64,000 bases of DNA from DASZTV01 sp035548125 (lineage in GTDB: Bacteria; Actinomycetota; Actinomycetes; JAFAQI01). Within the stretch, counting starts at the first letter, position 1. Each line of letters starts with the position of its first letter. A program made the translations under genes and the position numbers. The notes under the pieces are model-generated. The model did no database searches, had not been told where the DNA came from, and saw nothing but the letters and a program-made list of their open reading frames with translations. The stretch lies in NCBI GenBank assembly GCA_035548125.1, contig DASZTV010000025.1:61209-125208 (forward strand). Direction: 5' to 3'. Shown here one piece after another: positions 18,710 through 28,161 of this stretch.

Positions 18710-20485
18710 TTAGGCGTCCTTCGAGACAGTGTCGGTCGCGATCGGCTCCTCGGCGAGCACGACGTCGATGCCGGCCTCCTTGCGCTGCTCGGCGGTGATC
18801 GGCGTCGGTGCGCCGGTGAGTGGATCGCCACCGCTGGAGGCCTTCGGGAACGCCATGGTCTCGCGGATCGCGTCCGTGCCGACCAGCTCGGCCGCCAGCC
18901 GGTCGATGCCGAAGGCGATCCCGCCGTGCGGCGGCGGGCCGTACTTGAACGCCTCGAGCAGGAAGCCGAACTTGCTCTGGGCCTCCTCACGGGTGAGGCC
19001 GATGGTGTCGAACACCCGCTCCTGCATCTCGCCGCGATGGATCCTGATCGACCCGCCGCCGAGCTCGACCCCGTTGCCCACCACGTCGTACGCCCGCGCG
19101 AGCGCGTGCTCGGGGTCCTCGTGGAAGCGGTCTGCCCACTCGAGAGTGGGTCCGGTGAAGGGGTGGTGCACCGCCGTCCACGACCCGTCGTCCGTCGCCT
19201 CGAACATCGGTGCGTCGATGATCCAGAGGAAGCGCCACTCGTCCTCGCGCAGCAGTCCCTGCTGGCCAGCCACCGCCAGCCGCAGCGCACCGAGCAACTC
19301 GAGCGTCGTGCGCCGCGGGCCGGCCGCGAACAGGATCGCGTCGCCCGCGGTCGCTCCCGCGGCGGCAGGCAGCGCTTCGAGCCGCTCGGGCTCCAGCTTG
19401 CTGATGGAGCCCTTCGGCTCGCCATCCTCCGGGATCAGCAGCCACGCGATGCCCTTGCCACCGCGGGCGCGTGCCCACTCCTGCCACTCGTCGAGCTCAC
19501 GCCGGCTGTACGACGCGCCGCCCGGCACGACGACCGCACCGACGTGTTCTGCCTGGAAGACCCGGAACTCGGTGCCCGCCATCAGCTCGGTGACATCGAC
19601 GAGCTCGAGATCACAGCGCAGGTCCGGCTTGTCCGAGCCGTACCGCCGCATCGCCTCGGCATAGGTCATGCGCATGAACGGGGTGGGCAGGTCGACGTCG
19701 AGGATCTCCCGCCACAGTGTCGAGAGCAGCTCCTCGGTCAACGCGAAGATGTCCTCCTCGTCGAGGAACGACATCTCGATGTCGAGCTGGGTGAACTCCG
19801 CCGTGCGGTCTGCCCGGAAGTCCTCGTCACGGAAGCAGCGCGCGATCTGGTAGTAGCGCTCGAGCCCGCCCACCATGAGCAGCTGCTTGAACAGCTGGGG
19901 CGACTGCGGCAATGCGTACCAGTGCCCCGGCTGCAGCCGGACCGGCACCAGGAAGTCGCGCGCCCCCTCAGGGGTCGAGCGGGTGAGGTACGGCGTTTCG
20001 ACGTCGACGAAGTCGTGCGTCTCCATGATCCGGCGGATGATCGAGATGATCTTGGCCCGGGTGCGGATCGCCCGCGCGGGTCCGGTTCGGCGCAGGTCGA
20101 GGTAGCGGTGCCGCCACCGCAGCGTCTCGTCCACGCCTGAGTCGATGTCCTCGGCGCCGTCGATGGGGAACGGCACCGGCTCCGAGGAGCTCAGCACCTC
20201 GACGGCGCCCGCGACCACCTCGACCTCGCCGGTCGCGAGCCCCGGGTTCACGTTGCCCTCGCCGCGAGCGACCACCGCCCCCTCCACCCGGATGCACCAC
20301 TCGCTGCGCAGCGCCTGCGCCTCCGCGATCTCGCGGCAGACGACCTGAACGATGCCGCTCGCGTCGCGAAGGTCGAGGAACGTCACGCCACCGTGGTCCC
20401 GGCGCCGGGCGACCCACCCGGCGAGGACCACCTGCGTGCCGACGTCGGTGCTGCGGAGCGTCCCGGCCTGGTGCGTCCGGATCAC
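18710..20485 (-). CDS. aspS: Aspartyl-tRNA synthetase (Asp or Asp/Asn specificity)
   Basis: Class II synthetase (591 aa) with an N-terminal OB-fold anticodon domain (VVLAGWVARRRDHGGVTFLD), the bacterial GAD insertion domain, motif 2 FRDEDFRADRTAEFTQLD and motif 3 GGIAFGIDRL. It starts in an ATGA overlap with hisS. Whether it also charges tRNA-Asn cannot be settled here; that depends on an asnS or gatCAB elsewhere in the genome. Confidence 0.95.
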   Translation of the reverse strand: MIRTHQAGTLRSTDVGTQVVLAGWVARRRDHGGVTFLDLRDASGIVQVVCREIAEAQALRSEWCIRVEGAVVARGEGNVNPGLATGEVEVVAGAVEVLSSSEPVPFPIDGAEDIDSGVDETLRWRHRYLDLRRTGPARAIRTRAKIISIIRRIMETHDFVDVETPYLTRSTPEGARDFLVPVRLQPGHWYALPQSPQLFKQLLMVGGLERYYQIARCFRDEDFRADRTAEFTQLDIEMSFLDEEDIFALTEELLSTLWREILDVDLPTPFMRMTYAEAMRRYGSDKPDLRCDLELVDVTELMAGTEFRVFQAEHVGAVVVPGGASYSRRELDEWQEWARARGGKGIAWLLIPEDGEPKGSISKLEPERLEALPAAAGATAGDAILFAAGPRRTTLELLGALRLAVAGQQGLLREDEWRFLWIIDAPMFEATDDGSWTAVHHPFTGPTLEWADRFHEDPEHALARAYDVVGNGVELGGGSIRIHRGEMQERVFDTIGLTREEAQSKFGFLLEAFKYGPPPHGGIAFGIDRLAAELVGTDAIRETMAFPKASSGGDPLTGAPTPITAEQRKEAGIDVVLAEEPIATDTVSKDA

Positions 20486-21822
20486 TGCGCTCCTCCTGTG
20501 ATGGTCGGCCGGAGATCGGCGTCGGGCGGCGTCCAGCTGGCCGGGTCCGCATCGAGCTGCTCTCCGGAGCGGATGTCACGCACCTGGGAGGACCCGTCCG
20601 GCTGCGGGAACCAGACAAACGGAATGCCCCGCCGTTCGGCGTACTTGATCTGCTTTCCGTACTTCTCCGGCTCCGGCGCAACCTGCGACGCGATGCCTCG
20701 AGCGCGCAACTGCTGCGCGATCTCGGCGCACGCCTCACGCGAGGCGTCGTCGGGGAGAGCAACCAGCACACAGGTCGGCACCTTGCGACTGATGTCGAGC
20801 AGCCCTTGGCCGAACAGCCGCCCGAGCAGCCGCGTGACACCTACCGACAGACCGACACCGGGATAGCTCACCTGACCGTCCGAGGCGAGGGCGTCGTAGC
20901 GCCCTCCGGAGCAGATCGACCCGATGCCTTCGTGCCCGACCAGCACCGTCTCGTAGACCGTCCCGGTGTAGTAGTCCAAACCGCGGGCGATGCTCAGGTC
21001 CGCGACGAACAGCGCGTCGTCATGCGCCCGTCCCGCCTCCACCACGCGGGTCAGCTCCTCAAGGCCCTCATCGAGCAGCGGGTCGTGGGAGCCCAGCGCT
21101 CGGACTCGATCGGCGAACGCGGCGTCCGGCGTGGAGATCTCGGCCAGCGCCAAGCATGCGGCGGCCTGCGCGTCGGTGCACCCGGCCACGTCGGTGAGTA
21201 GCGTGCGCACCTTGTCCGGCCCGATCTTCGCGAGCTTGTCGACCGTGCGCAGCACGGTCATGTAGTCCGCCACACCGATGCCTCGGTAGAACCCTTCGGG
21301 GATCTTGCGCGTGTTGACGTGGATCCGCACCGGCGGCACCGGAAGCCGCCGCAGCGCGTCCGCGACGACGAGCGGCAGCTCCACCTCGTAGTGGAACGGC
21401 AGCGCATCGCGATCGACGACGTCGATGTCGGCCTGAAGGAACTCGCGGTACCGGCCTTCCTGCGGTCGCTCGCCGCGCCATGCCTTCTGGATCTGATAGC
21501 GCCGCAGCGGGAAGTCGAGCTTCCCGGCGTTCTCCAGCACGTAGCGAGCGAACGGCACGGTCAGGTCGAAGTGCAGGCCGATGCCGGCATCCCCGTCGTC
21601 CGCGTCCGCCTGCAGGCGGCGCAGCACGTAGATCTCCTTGTCGGTCTCGCCCTTGCGAAGCAGCTGGTCGAGCGGCTCGACCGACCGCGTCTCGATCGGC
21701 GCGAAGCCGTGCAGCTCGAACGTCGCCCGCAACGAGTCGACGAACTGCTGCTCGATCATCCGCTGCGGGGGCAGCCACTCGGGGAACCCCGACATCGGGG
21801 CGGGTTTGGCCATGAAGGTCAC
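20482..21822 (-). CDS. hisS: Histidyl-tRNA synthetase
   Basis: Class II synthetase (446 aa) with motif 2 YQIQKAWRGERPQEGRYREF and the histidine-A region ARGLDYYTGTVYE, followed by a C-terminal anticodon domain. A GTG at 21822 forms a GTGA overlap with the upstream hydrolase stop; an in-frame ATG at 21813 is an alternative start three residues later. The hydrolase-hisS-aspS order near rel is a conserved actinobacterial arrangement. Confidence 0.95.
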   Translation of the reverse strand: MTFMAKPAPMSGFPEWLPPQRMIEQQFVDSLRATFELHGFAPIETRSVEPLDQLLRKGETDKEIYVLRRLQADADDGDAGIGLHFDLTVPFARYVLENAGKLDFPLRRYQIQKAWRGERPQEGRYREFLQADIDVVDRDALPFHYEVELPLVVADALRRLPVPPVRIHVNTRKIPEGFYRGIGVADYMTVLRTVDKLAKIGPDKVRTLLTDVAGCTDAQAAACLALAEISTPDAAFADRVRALGSHDPLLDEGLEELTRVVEAGRAHDDALFVADLSIARGLDYYTGTVYETVLVGHEGIGSICSGGRYDALASDGQVSYPGVGLSVGVTRLLGRLFGQGLLDISRKVPTCVLVALPDDASREACAEIAQQLRARGIASQVAPEPEKYGKQIKYAERRGIPFVWFPQPDGSSQVRDIRSGEQLDADPASWTPPDADLRPTITGGAQ

Positions 21823-22511
21823 AGCCCCCGAGTGACGGGCGGCAATGAGGCCGCGTTGGCCTGCTGGATCTCGACGAGGAACGGGTTCATCGCCCGCTCC
21901 CGGCCGATCGTGGTCTCGGGACCGTGCCCCGGACGTACGACGATCTCATCGGCTAACCGCAGCGGGATCCGCTCGAGCGACTCGAGGATCTTCTGGTAGG
22001 ACCCACCGGGCAGGTCGGTCCGGCCGATCGACCCGGCGAACAGCAGGTCTCCGGAGAAGAAGTCCTCACCCGCACTGAAGGTCACGGAGCCCTCGGTGTG
22101 CCCGGGGGCCCAGTCGACGGCGAGCTCGAGGCCGGCGAGGGACAGCGTCTCGCCGTCCGCCAGCTCCCGGACGTCGCTCGGCTCGGCGAACTCCAGCCGG
22201 CCGAAGATCGGCGTGCCGGGCGGGATGCCGAGCCCGCCGCTCGGATCGGTCAGCATCGGTCGGTCCGCCGGATGGATCAGGGCCGGGATGTCCTTGGCCC
22301 CGCAGACCGGCGTGACCGAGAACATGTGGTCGAGGTGCCCGTGCGTGAGCAGGACCGCCACGGGAGCCAGCCGGTGCTCGGCCAGGACCTCCTCGAGCTG
22401 TCCTTCGGCGTCGACCCCCGGATCGATCACGACACACTGCTCGCCGGGCGCGGGCGCGACCACCCAGCAGTTGGTCTCGAAGGGTCCGGCAGGGAAGCCG
22501 ACGACGAGCAC
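21819..22511 (-). CDS. MBL-fold metallo-hydrolase, glyoxalase II-like
   Basis: A 230-aa metallo-beta-lactamase-fold hydrolase. The zinc-binding THGHLDH, the later HTEGSV and DLLF, and the C-terminal PGHGPETT are all present, as in YcbL/GloB-type enzymes. It resembles the hydroxyacylglutathione-hydrolase-like protein usually encoded between the prolyl isomerase and hisS in actinobacteria. The thiol cofactor is unknown. The GTG start has an AAGGAA-type ribosome site. It is the first gene of the long minus-strand operon. Confidence 0.88.
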   Translation of the reverse strand: MLVVGFPAGPFETNCWVVAPAPGEQCVVIDPGVDAEGQLEEVLAEHRLAPVAVLLTHGHLDHMFSVTPVCGAKDIPALIHPADRPMLTDPSGGLGIPPGTPIFGRLEFAEPSDVRELADGETLSLAGLELAVDWAPGHTEGSVTFSAGEDFFSGDLLFAGSIGRTDLPGGSYQKILESLERIPLRLADEIVVRPGHGPETTIGRERAMNPFLVEIQQANAASLPPVTRGL

Positions 22512-22613
22512 GAAGTTCCTTTCAGCAGGCTTTCAGTTCAGCCTAGTGGGCGGCCTCGTAGACTCCCGAGTCGTTTGCCGCACCTGACCGACGTGGACAC
22601 CCGGAGGGATCCC
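22512..22613. promoter_or_regulatory. Divergent intergenic region
   Basis: This 102-bp gap separates the starts of the hisS operon (minus) and the prolyl isomerase pair (plus), so it must hold both promoters. GGAGGG at 22603-22608 is the ribosome site for the plus-strand TTG. I see no convincing -35/-10 pair and no operator-like palindrome. Confidence 0.4.
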
Positions 22614-23282
22614 TTGGCGACCAGCCGACGTCGTGAGCGTGAGCTCGCCCGCCGCCGCTACGAGCGCCGCCGCCAGGCAGAGATCGAGCGTCGCGCCCGC
22701 GCCAAGCGCCGCAACACCATCGTCGGCGCCGTCAGCGGCACCGCGGTCGTGATCGCGGTACTGCTGATCCTCACCTTCACCGTGTTCACCGGCGGCGGAT
22801 CGAACAACAAGTCGACCAAGGCCGGCGCCACCCCATCGGCCAGCGCGTCGCCGAGCGACCCGGCTCCGCCCGCCAAGTGCGCCGCCATCAAGCCCAACCC
22901 GCCGGCGAAGGGCGAGCCGTTCATCCCGGCACCCAAGCCGGCCAGCACCCTGGTCAAGAAGGACATCAAGGTCGGTCACGGCCCAGCAGCCAAGAACGGC
23001 AGCAAGGTCAGCGTGAAGTACGTCGGCATCAGCTGCTCCACCGGCAAGGTGTTCGACGCGTCCTACACCGATGGGGCCAAGAACCAAGAGCTGCCGGCGT
23101 TCCCGCTCGGAGAGCACCAGGTCATCGACGGCTGGGACCAGGGCCTGGTCGGCATGAAGACCGGCGGGGTACGCGAGCTGGTCATCCCGCCGTCGCTCGG
23201 CTACGGCGCCGCAGGGTCCGGCAGCACGATCAAGCCCAACGAGTGGCTGGTGTTCGTCGTCACGATGGACAAGATCGCGTGA
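22614..23282 (+). CDS. Membrane-anchored FKBP-type peptidyl-prolyl isomerase
   Basis: A 222-aa protein with an Arg-rich cytoplasmic N-terminus (about residues 2-34), one membrane helix (about 36-58), a Ser/Pro/Ala linker and a C-terminal FKBP domain. The FKBP landmarks are GSKVSVKYVG, VIDGWDQGLVGMKTGGVREL and PPSLGYG. The start is TTG at 22614, placed 5 nt after GGAGGG; the much longer open frame upstream overlaps the divergent hydrolase and is not used. It should catalyse proline isomerisation outside the cytoplasmic membrane. GTGA overlap with the next gene. Confidence 0.88.
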   Translation: MATSRRRERELARRRYERRRQAEIERRARAKRRNTIVGAVSGTAVVIAVLLILTFTVFTGGGSNNKSTKAGATPSASASPSDPAPPAKCAAIKPNPPAKGEPFIPAPKPASTLVKKDIKVGHGPAAKNGSKVSVKYVGISCSTGKVFDASYTDGAKNQELPAFPLGEHQVIDGWDQGLVGMKTGGVRELVIPPSLGYGAAGSGSTIKPNEWLVFVVTMDKIA

Positions 23283-24010
23283 GGCGCACCGGCACGGTCG
23301 TCACGGCCATCGCCCTCGCGGCGTTCGCCGCAGCCTGCGGCTCATCGAGCAGCGGCGGCAACGCAACCGTGAACCAGCCGCAGTCGACCAGCACGCCCTC
23401 ACCCACAGCGGCCGCGAAGAACGCCAACGGCTGCACACCGCCACCCGCGCTGCAGCAGAGCCCGCAGTCGTTCGGCGCCGAGCCGAAGCTGACGATCGCG
23501 CCGACGACCTACGTTGCGACGATCGTGACCAACTGCGGCACCATCACGGTCGCGCTCGACGGCAAGCACGCGCCGCACACCGTCAACTCGTTCGCCTTCC
23601 TGGCGGGCAAGGGCTACTTCGACGACACGCCCTGTCACCGGCTGACCAGCTCGGGGATCTACGTGCTCCAGTGCGGCGACCCGACGGGGACCGGCTCCGG
23701 CGGGCCCGGCTATGAGTTCAAGGACGAGTACCTCGGCGACAAGGATCTCGGGAAACCCGACCCGACAGGCGCGGTCAACTACTTCGCCGGCATCGTCGCG
23801 ATGGCGAACGCCGGGCCGGGCACGAACGGCAGCCAGTTCTTCCTCGTGTACCGGGACTCGCCGCTGCCGCCGAGCTACACGCCGTTCGGGCGGGTCACCA
23901 AGGGTCTGGACGTGGTGAAGCGCATCGCTGCGGCCGGTAGCAACCCGCCCGGCGACGGCGCCCCGACGCAGCCGGTCGTGATCGAGTCCTTCACCGTCAC
24001 CAAGGGCTGA
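23279..24010 (+). CDS. Cyclophilin-type peptidyl-prolyl isomerase lipoprotein
   Basis: A 243-aa protein that begins with GTG overlapping the FKBP stop. A short signal peptide leads to a Cys at residue 20 (AAAC, then SSSSGG), so it is probably lipid-anchored. After a Thr/Ser/Pro linker the cyclophilin domain shows VNSFAFLAGKGYFDDTPCHR, VAMANAGPGTNGSQFFLVY and FGRVTKGLDVVKRI. A cyclophilin next to rel is usual in actinobacteria; pairing with an FKBP in one coupled operon is less usual. Confidence 0.9.
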   Translation: MRRTGTVVTAIALAAFAAACGSSSSGGNATVNQPQSTSTPSPTAAAKNANGCTPPPALQQSPQSFGAEPKLTIAPTTYVATIVTNCGTITVALDGKHAPHTVNSFAFLAGKGYFDDTPCHRLTSSGIYVLQCGDPTGTGSGGPGYEFKDEYLGDKDLGKPDPTGAVNYFAGIVAMANAGPGTNGSQFFLVYRDSPLPPSYTPFGRVTKGLDVVKRIAAAGSNPPGDGAPTQPVVIESFTVTKG

Positions 24011-24016
24011 GCAGCC

Positions 24017-26359
24017 CTACAGACCCGACGTCACTCGGTAGGCGTCGTAGACGCCTTCCACACCACGGACGGCACGCAGCAGGTGGCCGAGATGCTTCGG
24101 GTCGCCCATCTCGAAGGTGAACTTCGACAGCGCGACCCGGTCCCGTGACGTCGTGACGGATGCCGACAGGATGTTGACGTGCGCGTCCGAGAGCACGCGC
24201 GTCACGTCGGCGAGCAGCCGACTGCGGTCGAGCGCCTCGACCTGAATCGCCACCAGGAACAGCGAAGCCGAGGTGGGTGCCCACTCCACCTCGACCAGCC
24301 GGTCCGGCTGCACCTGCAGGTTGGCGGCGTTCGAACAGTCGGTGCGATGCACGGACACGCCGTGACCGCGGGTCACGAAACCGAGGATCTGGTCACCGGG
24401 GACCGGCGTGCAGCAGCGGGCGAGCTTCGCCCACACGTCCGGCTCTCCCTTGACCATGACGCCGGGGTCCCCGCCCGATCGCTGACGACGCGGCGCGCGG
24501 GTCGCGGTCTCCGTCTCGGCGATGTCCTCGACCGCGCCCTCGGGCCCGCCGAGCGCCTGCACCAACCGCGTGACAACGGTCTGCGCGGACACGTGGCGCT
24601 CCCCCACGGCGGCGTAGAGCGCGTCGATGTCGGCGTAGCCGAGGTCTTTCGCGAGCGTGAGGAGCGCGTCGCCGCCCATCAGCCGCTGCAACGGGAGGGC
24701 GGCCTTGCGCATCGCGCGGCTGATCGACTCCTTGCCCTCGTCGATAGCGTCCTCTCGCCGCTCCCGCGCGTACCACTGCCGGATCTTGTTGCGGGCGCGG
24801 GGCGACTTGACGAACGACAGCCAGTCCCGGCTCGGACCGGCGCTCTCCGACTTCGAGGTGAAGACCTCGACGACGTCGCCGTTGTCCAGTGCCGACTCCA
24901 AGGGCACCAGCCGGCCGTTCACCCGCGCACCGATGCAGCGGTGGCCGACCTCGGTGTGGACGGCGTAAGCGAAGTCGACGGCGGTCGCACCTGCCGGCAG
25001 GCCGATCACGTCGCCCTTCGGGGTGAAGACGAACACCTCCTGGGCATGCAGGTCGAACCGCAGCGAGTCGAGGAACTCACCCGGGTCCTGCGTCTCGCGC
25101 TGCCAGTCGACGAGCTGCCGCAACCAGCTCATGTCGGTGTCGCCGCCCGAGCGCGGAGCCTCCTTGTACTTCCAGTGCGCCGCGATGCCGTACTCCGCGC
25201 GGCGGTGCATCTGGTGCGTGCGGATCTGGATCTCGACCGCCTTGCCCTGCGGTCCGATGACGCTCGTGTGGAGTGACTGGTAGAGGTTGAACTTGGGCAT
25301 CGCGATGTAGTCCTTGAACCGGCCGGGCACCGGGGACCAGATCGTGTGGATGATGCCGAGCGCCGCATAGCAGTCGCGCTCGGTGTCGACCGTGATGCGA
25401 ATGCCGACGAGGTCGTAGATATCGTCGAACTCGCGGCCGCGCGAGACCATCTTCTGGTAGATCGAGTAGTAGTGCTTGGGCCGTCCCGTGACCGCCGCCT
25501 TGATCTTCGCGGCGCGCAGCTCGGACTGCACCCGCTCGCTCACGCCGGTGAGGTAGGTGTCGCGGGATGGCGCGCGTTCGGCGACCAGGCGGACGATCTC
25601 GTCGTAGCGTTTCGGGTAGAGGGTCGCGAACGACAGGTCCTCGAGCTCCCACTTGATGGCGTTCATCCCGAGGCGGTGTGCGAGCGGCGCGTAGATCTCC
25701 AGCGTCTGCTTGGCGAGCCGCTGCTGCTTGTCGGGCGGCAGCCACGACAGGGTTCGGACGTTGTGGAGCCGGTCGGCGAGCTTGACGATCAGGACCTTCG
25801 GGTCCCGGGCCATCGCCACGACCATCTTGCGGATCGTCTCGGCCTCGGCCGAGTCGCCGTAGCGGACCTTGTCCAGCTTCGTCACGCCGTCGACCAGCCG
25901 GCCGACCTCCTCGCCGAAGTCACGGTTGACGTCGGCCAGCGAGAGGGCGGTGTCCTCGACGGTGTCGTGGAGCAGCGCCGCACACAGCGTCGGCGCCTCC
26001 ATGCCGAGATCGGCGACGATCTGCGCCACGGCCAGCGGGTGGGAGATGTACGGGTCGCCGCTCCGGCGCAACTGGCCGCGATGCGAACGCTCGGCGACTT
26101 CGTACGCCCGTTGCACAAGACGGGTGTCCGCCTTCGGATGGTTGGCGCGAAGGGTCTTCAGCAACGGTTCGAGCGCCGCGGGAGGCGGCGCCTTCGCGCC
26201 TGACTTCGAGCCGGAGAGGCGAGCGAGCCGGGCCCGCATTCGCGCGGCGGCGGCCGGCTCGGCGATCGGCTCGTAGGCGGTCGGCGGGTCCGGCAGGTCG
26301 GCGGTCTGTTCGGACGCAGGCACGAGGTCGTCCGCGACCGGGACGATCTCGCTCGACAC
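24017..26359 (-). CDS. rel: Bifunctional (p)ppGpp synthetase/hydrolase
   Basis: Stringent-response alarmone enzyme (780 aa). The HD hydrolase domain has LLHDTVEDT and RLHNVRTL. The synthetase domain carries the RFKD motif (GRFKDYIAMPKFNLYQSLHT), which is the bifunctional RXKD form rather than EXDD of RelA. A TGS domain (VFVFTPKGDVIGLPAGATAV), a linker and a C-terminal ACT domain follow. The start is GTG with AAGGAGG upstream. Its stop is 6 nt from the convergent cyclophilin gene. Confidence 0.96.
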   Translation of the reverse strand: MSSEIVPVADDLVPASEQTADLPDPPTAYEPIAEPAAAARMRARLARLSGSKSGAKAPPPAALEPLLKTLRANHPKADTRLVQRAYEVAERSHRGQLRRSGDPYISHPLAVAQIVADLGMEAPTLCAALLHDTVEDTALSLADVNRDFGEEVGRLVDGVTKLDKVRYGDSAEAETIRKMVVAMARDPKVLIVKLADRLHNVRTLSWLPPDKQQRLAKQTLEIYAPLAHRLGMNAIKWELEDLSFATLYPKRYDEIVRLVAERAPSRDTYLTGVSERVQSELRAAKIKAAVTGRPKHYYSIYQKMVSRGREFDDIYDLVGIRITVDTERDCYAALGIIHTIWSPVPGRFKDYIAMPKFNLYQSLHTSVIGPQGKAVEIQIRTHQMHRRAEYGIAAHWKYKEAPRSGGDTDMSWLRQLVDWQRETQDPGEFLDSLRFDLHAQEVFVFTPKGDVIGLPAGATAVDFAYAVHTEVGHRCIGARVNGRLVPLESALDNGDVVEVFTSKSESAGPSRDWLSFVKSPRARNKIRQWYARERREDAIDEGKESISRAMRKAALPLQRLMGGDALLTLAKDLGYADIDALYAAVGERHVSAQTVVTRLVQALGGPEGAVEDIAETETATRAPRRQRSGGDPGVMVKGEPDVWAKLARCCTPVPGDQILGFVTRGHGVSVHRTDCSNAANLQVQPDRLVEVEWAPTSASLFLVAIQVEALDRSRLLADVTRVLSDAHVNILSASVTTSRDRVALSKFTFEMGDPKHLGHLLRAVRGVEGVYDAYRVTSGL

Positions 26360-26432
26360 GTCGCCTCCTTCGCAGACTGATTGTCAAGTCTAACGATCAG
26401 GAAGCGTTGGACCTTCCCACCTCGGCCGCGGC

Positions 26433-26966
26433 TCAGTACGACAGCAGCGCGTGGACCTCGACGTCGGTCAGCCGCGACCGGCCGCCGAGTGGCGTGAGCT
26501 CGAGCAGCACACTGCAGCCGACGACCCGTGCCCCACCGCGGCGGACCAGTTCGGCGGCCGCTGCGACCGTCCCGCCGGTTGCCAGCACGTCGTCCACGAT
26601 CAGCACCCGCTCACCTGCGGCGAAGGCATCGCGATGGACCTCGAGGGTGGCCTCGCCGTACTCCAGCACGTAGGACGCCGCGTACGTCTCGCTCGGCAGC
26701 TTCCCGGCCTTGCGCACGGGTACGAAGCCGGCGCCGAAGTGGTACGCGACTGCGGCCGCCAGGATGAAACCTCGGGCCTCGATGCCGGCGACCTTGTCGA
26801 TCGTCCCCCGACCGTGATGGCTGACGATCGCATCGACCGCGCCCGCAAACGCCACGTGGTCGGCCAGCAGCGGGGTGATGTCCTTGAACGTCACCCCCGG
26901 CTCGGGGAACCCCTCGACATCTCGCACCCGGGTGCGCAGCAACGCCTCGAGGTCGAGCGGGCTCAC
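26433..26966 (-). CDS. apt: Adenine phosphoribosyltransferase
   Basis: Salvages adenine to AMP using PRPP (177 aa). The N-terminal GVTFKDITPLLAD, the base-binding EARGF and the PRPP loop VLIVDDVLATGGTV are intact. The frame is open upstream to 27299 inside secF; the GTG at 26966, 4 nt past the secF stop, gives the normal length. The secD-secF-apt-rel order is conserved in actinobacteria. Confidence 0.94.
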   Translation of the reverse strand: MSPLDLEALLRTRVRDVEGFPEPGVTFKDITPLLADHVAFAGAVDAIVSHHGRGTIDKVAGIEARGFILAAAVAYHFGAGFVPVRKAGKLPSETYAASYVLEYGEATLEVHRDAFAAGERVLIVDDVLATGGTVAAAAELVRRGGARVVGCSVLLELTPLGGRSRLTDVEVHALLSY

Positions 26967-26970
26967 CGGC

Positions 26971-28161
26971 TCACCGGCGTTTGCGTGACTTTCCGCCGCG
27001 GCCGCCGCGCGGCTTGTTGCGATTGCGGGCGGGCCGGGCCCCCGCCCGTGGCGGCGCACCGGTGCGCCGCTCCCGCGGTGCCACTCCCTCCGCCTCGGCG
27101 AGATCGTCCGGCGTGAGGACCTCGGCCGCCGCATCGGCCGGCAACTGGCCGGCAGAGGTCGCGAGCGCCGGACCACGCGCTTCACGGTCGCGCCGGGTGG
27201 CGACCCGCTTGGCGAGCTGCTGGTAGGTGGGCTCGCGCTCCTTGAAGTCACACAGCAGTGGCGAGGCGATGAAGATGGAGGAGTACGCACCCGAGGCAAG
27301 ACCGATGAACAGCGCGAACGACAGGTCCTTCAACGACCCCGCCCCGAGCAGGCCGGCCCCGATCGCGAGCAGGCCGATGACCGGCAGCAGCGCGATGATC
27401 GAGGTGTTGATGGACCGGACGAGGGTCTGGTTGACCGCCAGGTTGGTCGCCTGGCTGAACGTCATGCGGCTGCCACCGGCAATGCTCGCGGTGTTCTCGC
27501 GCACCTTGTCGAACACGACGACGGTGTCGTAGAGCGAATAGCCGAGGATCGTCAGCAACGCGATGACGGTCGATGGGCTGACCTCGAGGCCGATCAGCGA
27601 GTAGATGCCGGCGGTGACGATGAGGTCGTGGATCAGCGCGATGATCGCTGACAGCGCCATCTTCCACTCGTAGCGGACCGACAGGTAGAGGATCACCGCG
27701 AGCAGGAAGATGATCAGACCTTCGATCGCCTTGGTGGTGATCTGGCTTCCCCAGGTCGATCCGACCGTCGTCGGACTGATCTGGTCCCGGGTGATTCCGA
27801 TCTGGTCGACCAGCGCGTTCTCGATCTTCACGACCTGCGCGTCGGTCAGCGTCTTGGTCTGGATGTCGAACTGCTTGTCGGAGCCGGAGCCCACCGTCAG
27901 CGACTCCTCCGGGTCGATACCCGTGGAGCTCACCGCAGAGGTGACGTCGCTGATCGAGTGACCGTTCAGCGGCCCGAGGAACTGAGCGCCGCCCTTGAAG
28001 TCGATCGACGGGTTCAGGCCCTGAACCGCGAGGCTGATCACCCCGACGACGATCACGATGCCCGACGCGATGTACCACCACAGCCGGTTACCGACGAAGT
28101 TGTACGAGACCTCGCCCTTGTAGAGCCGGGTGGCGAGGGAGTCGCGCTCGTTACGCGCCAT
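26971..28161 (-). CDS. secF: Protein translocase subunit SecF
   Basis: Inner-membrane SecDF partner (396 aa) that uses the proton gradient to help protein export. The N-terminal block YNFVGNRLWWYI precedes helix 1; a periplasmic loop begins NPSIDFKGGAQF. Helices 2-6 include VRYEWKMALSAIIALIHDL and GYSLYDTVVVFDKVREN. The long basic Arg/Gly/Lys-rich C-terminal tail is typical of actinobacteria. ATG at 28161 overlaps the secD stop (TGATG). Confidence 0.95.
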   Translation of the reverse strand: MARNERDSLATRLYKGEVSYNFVGNRLWWYIASGIVIVVGVISLAVQGLNPSIDFKGGAQFLGPLNGHSISDVTSAVSSTGIDPEESLTVGSGSDKQFDIQTKTLTDAQVVKIENALVDQIGITRDQISPTTVGSTWGSQITTKAIEGLIIFLLAVILYLSVRYEWKMALSAIIALIHDLIVTAGIYSLIGLEVSPSTVIALLTILGYSLYDTVVVFDKVRENTASIAGGSRMTFSQATNLAVNQTLVRSINTSIIALLPVIGLLAIGAGLLGAGSLKDLSFALFIGLASGAYSSIFIASPLLCDFKEREPTYQQLAKRVATRRDREARGPALATSAGQLPADAAAEVLTPDDLAEAEGVAPRERRTGAPPRAGARPARNRNKPRGGRGGKSRKRR

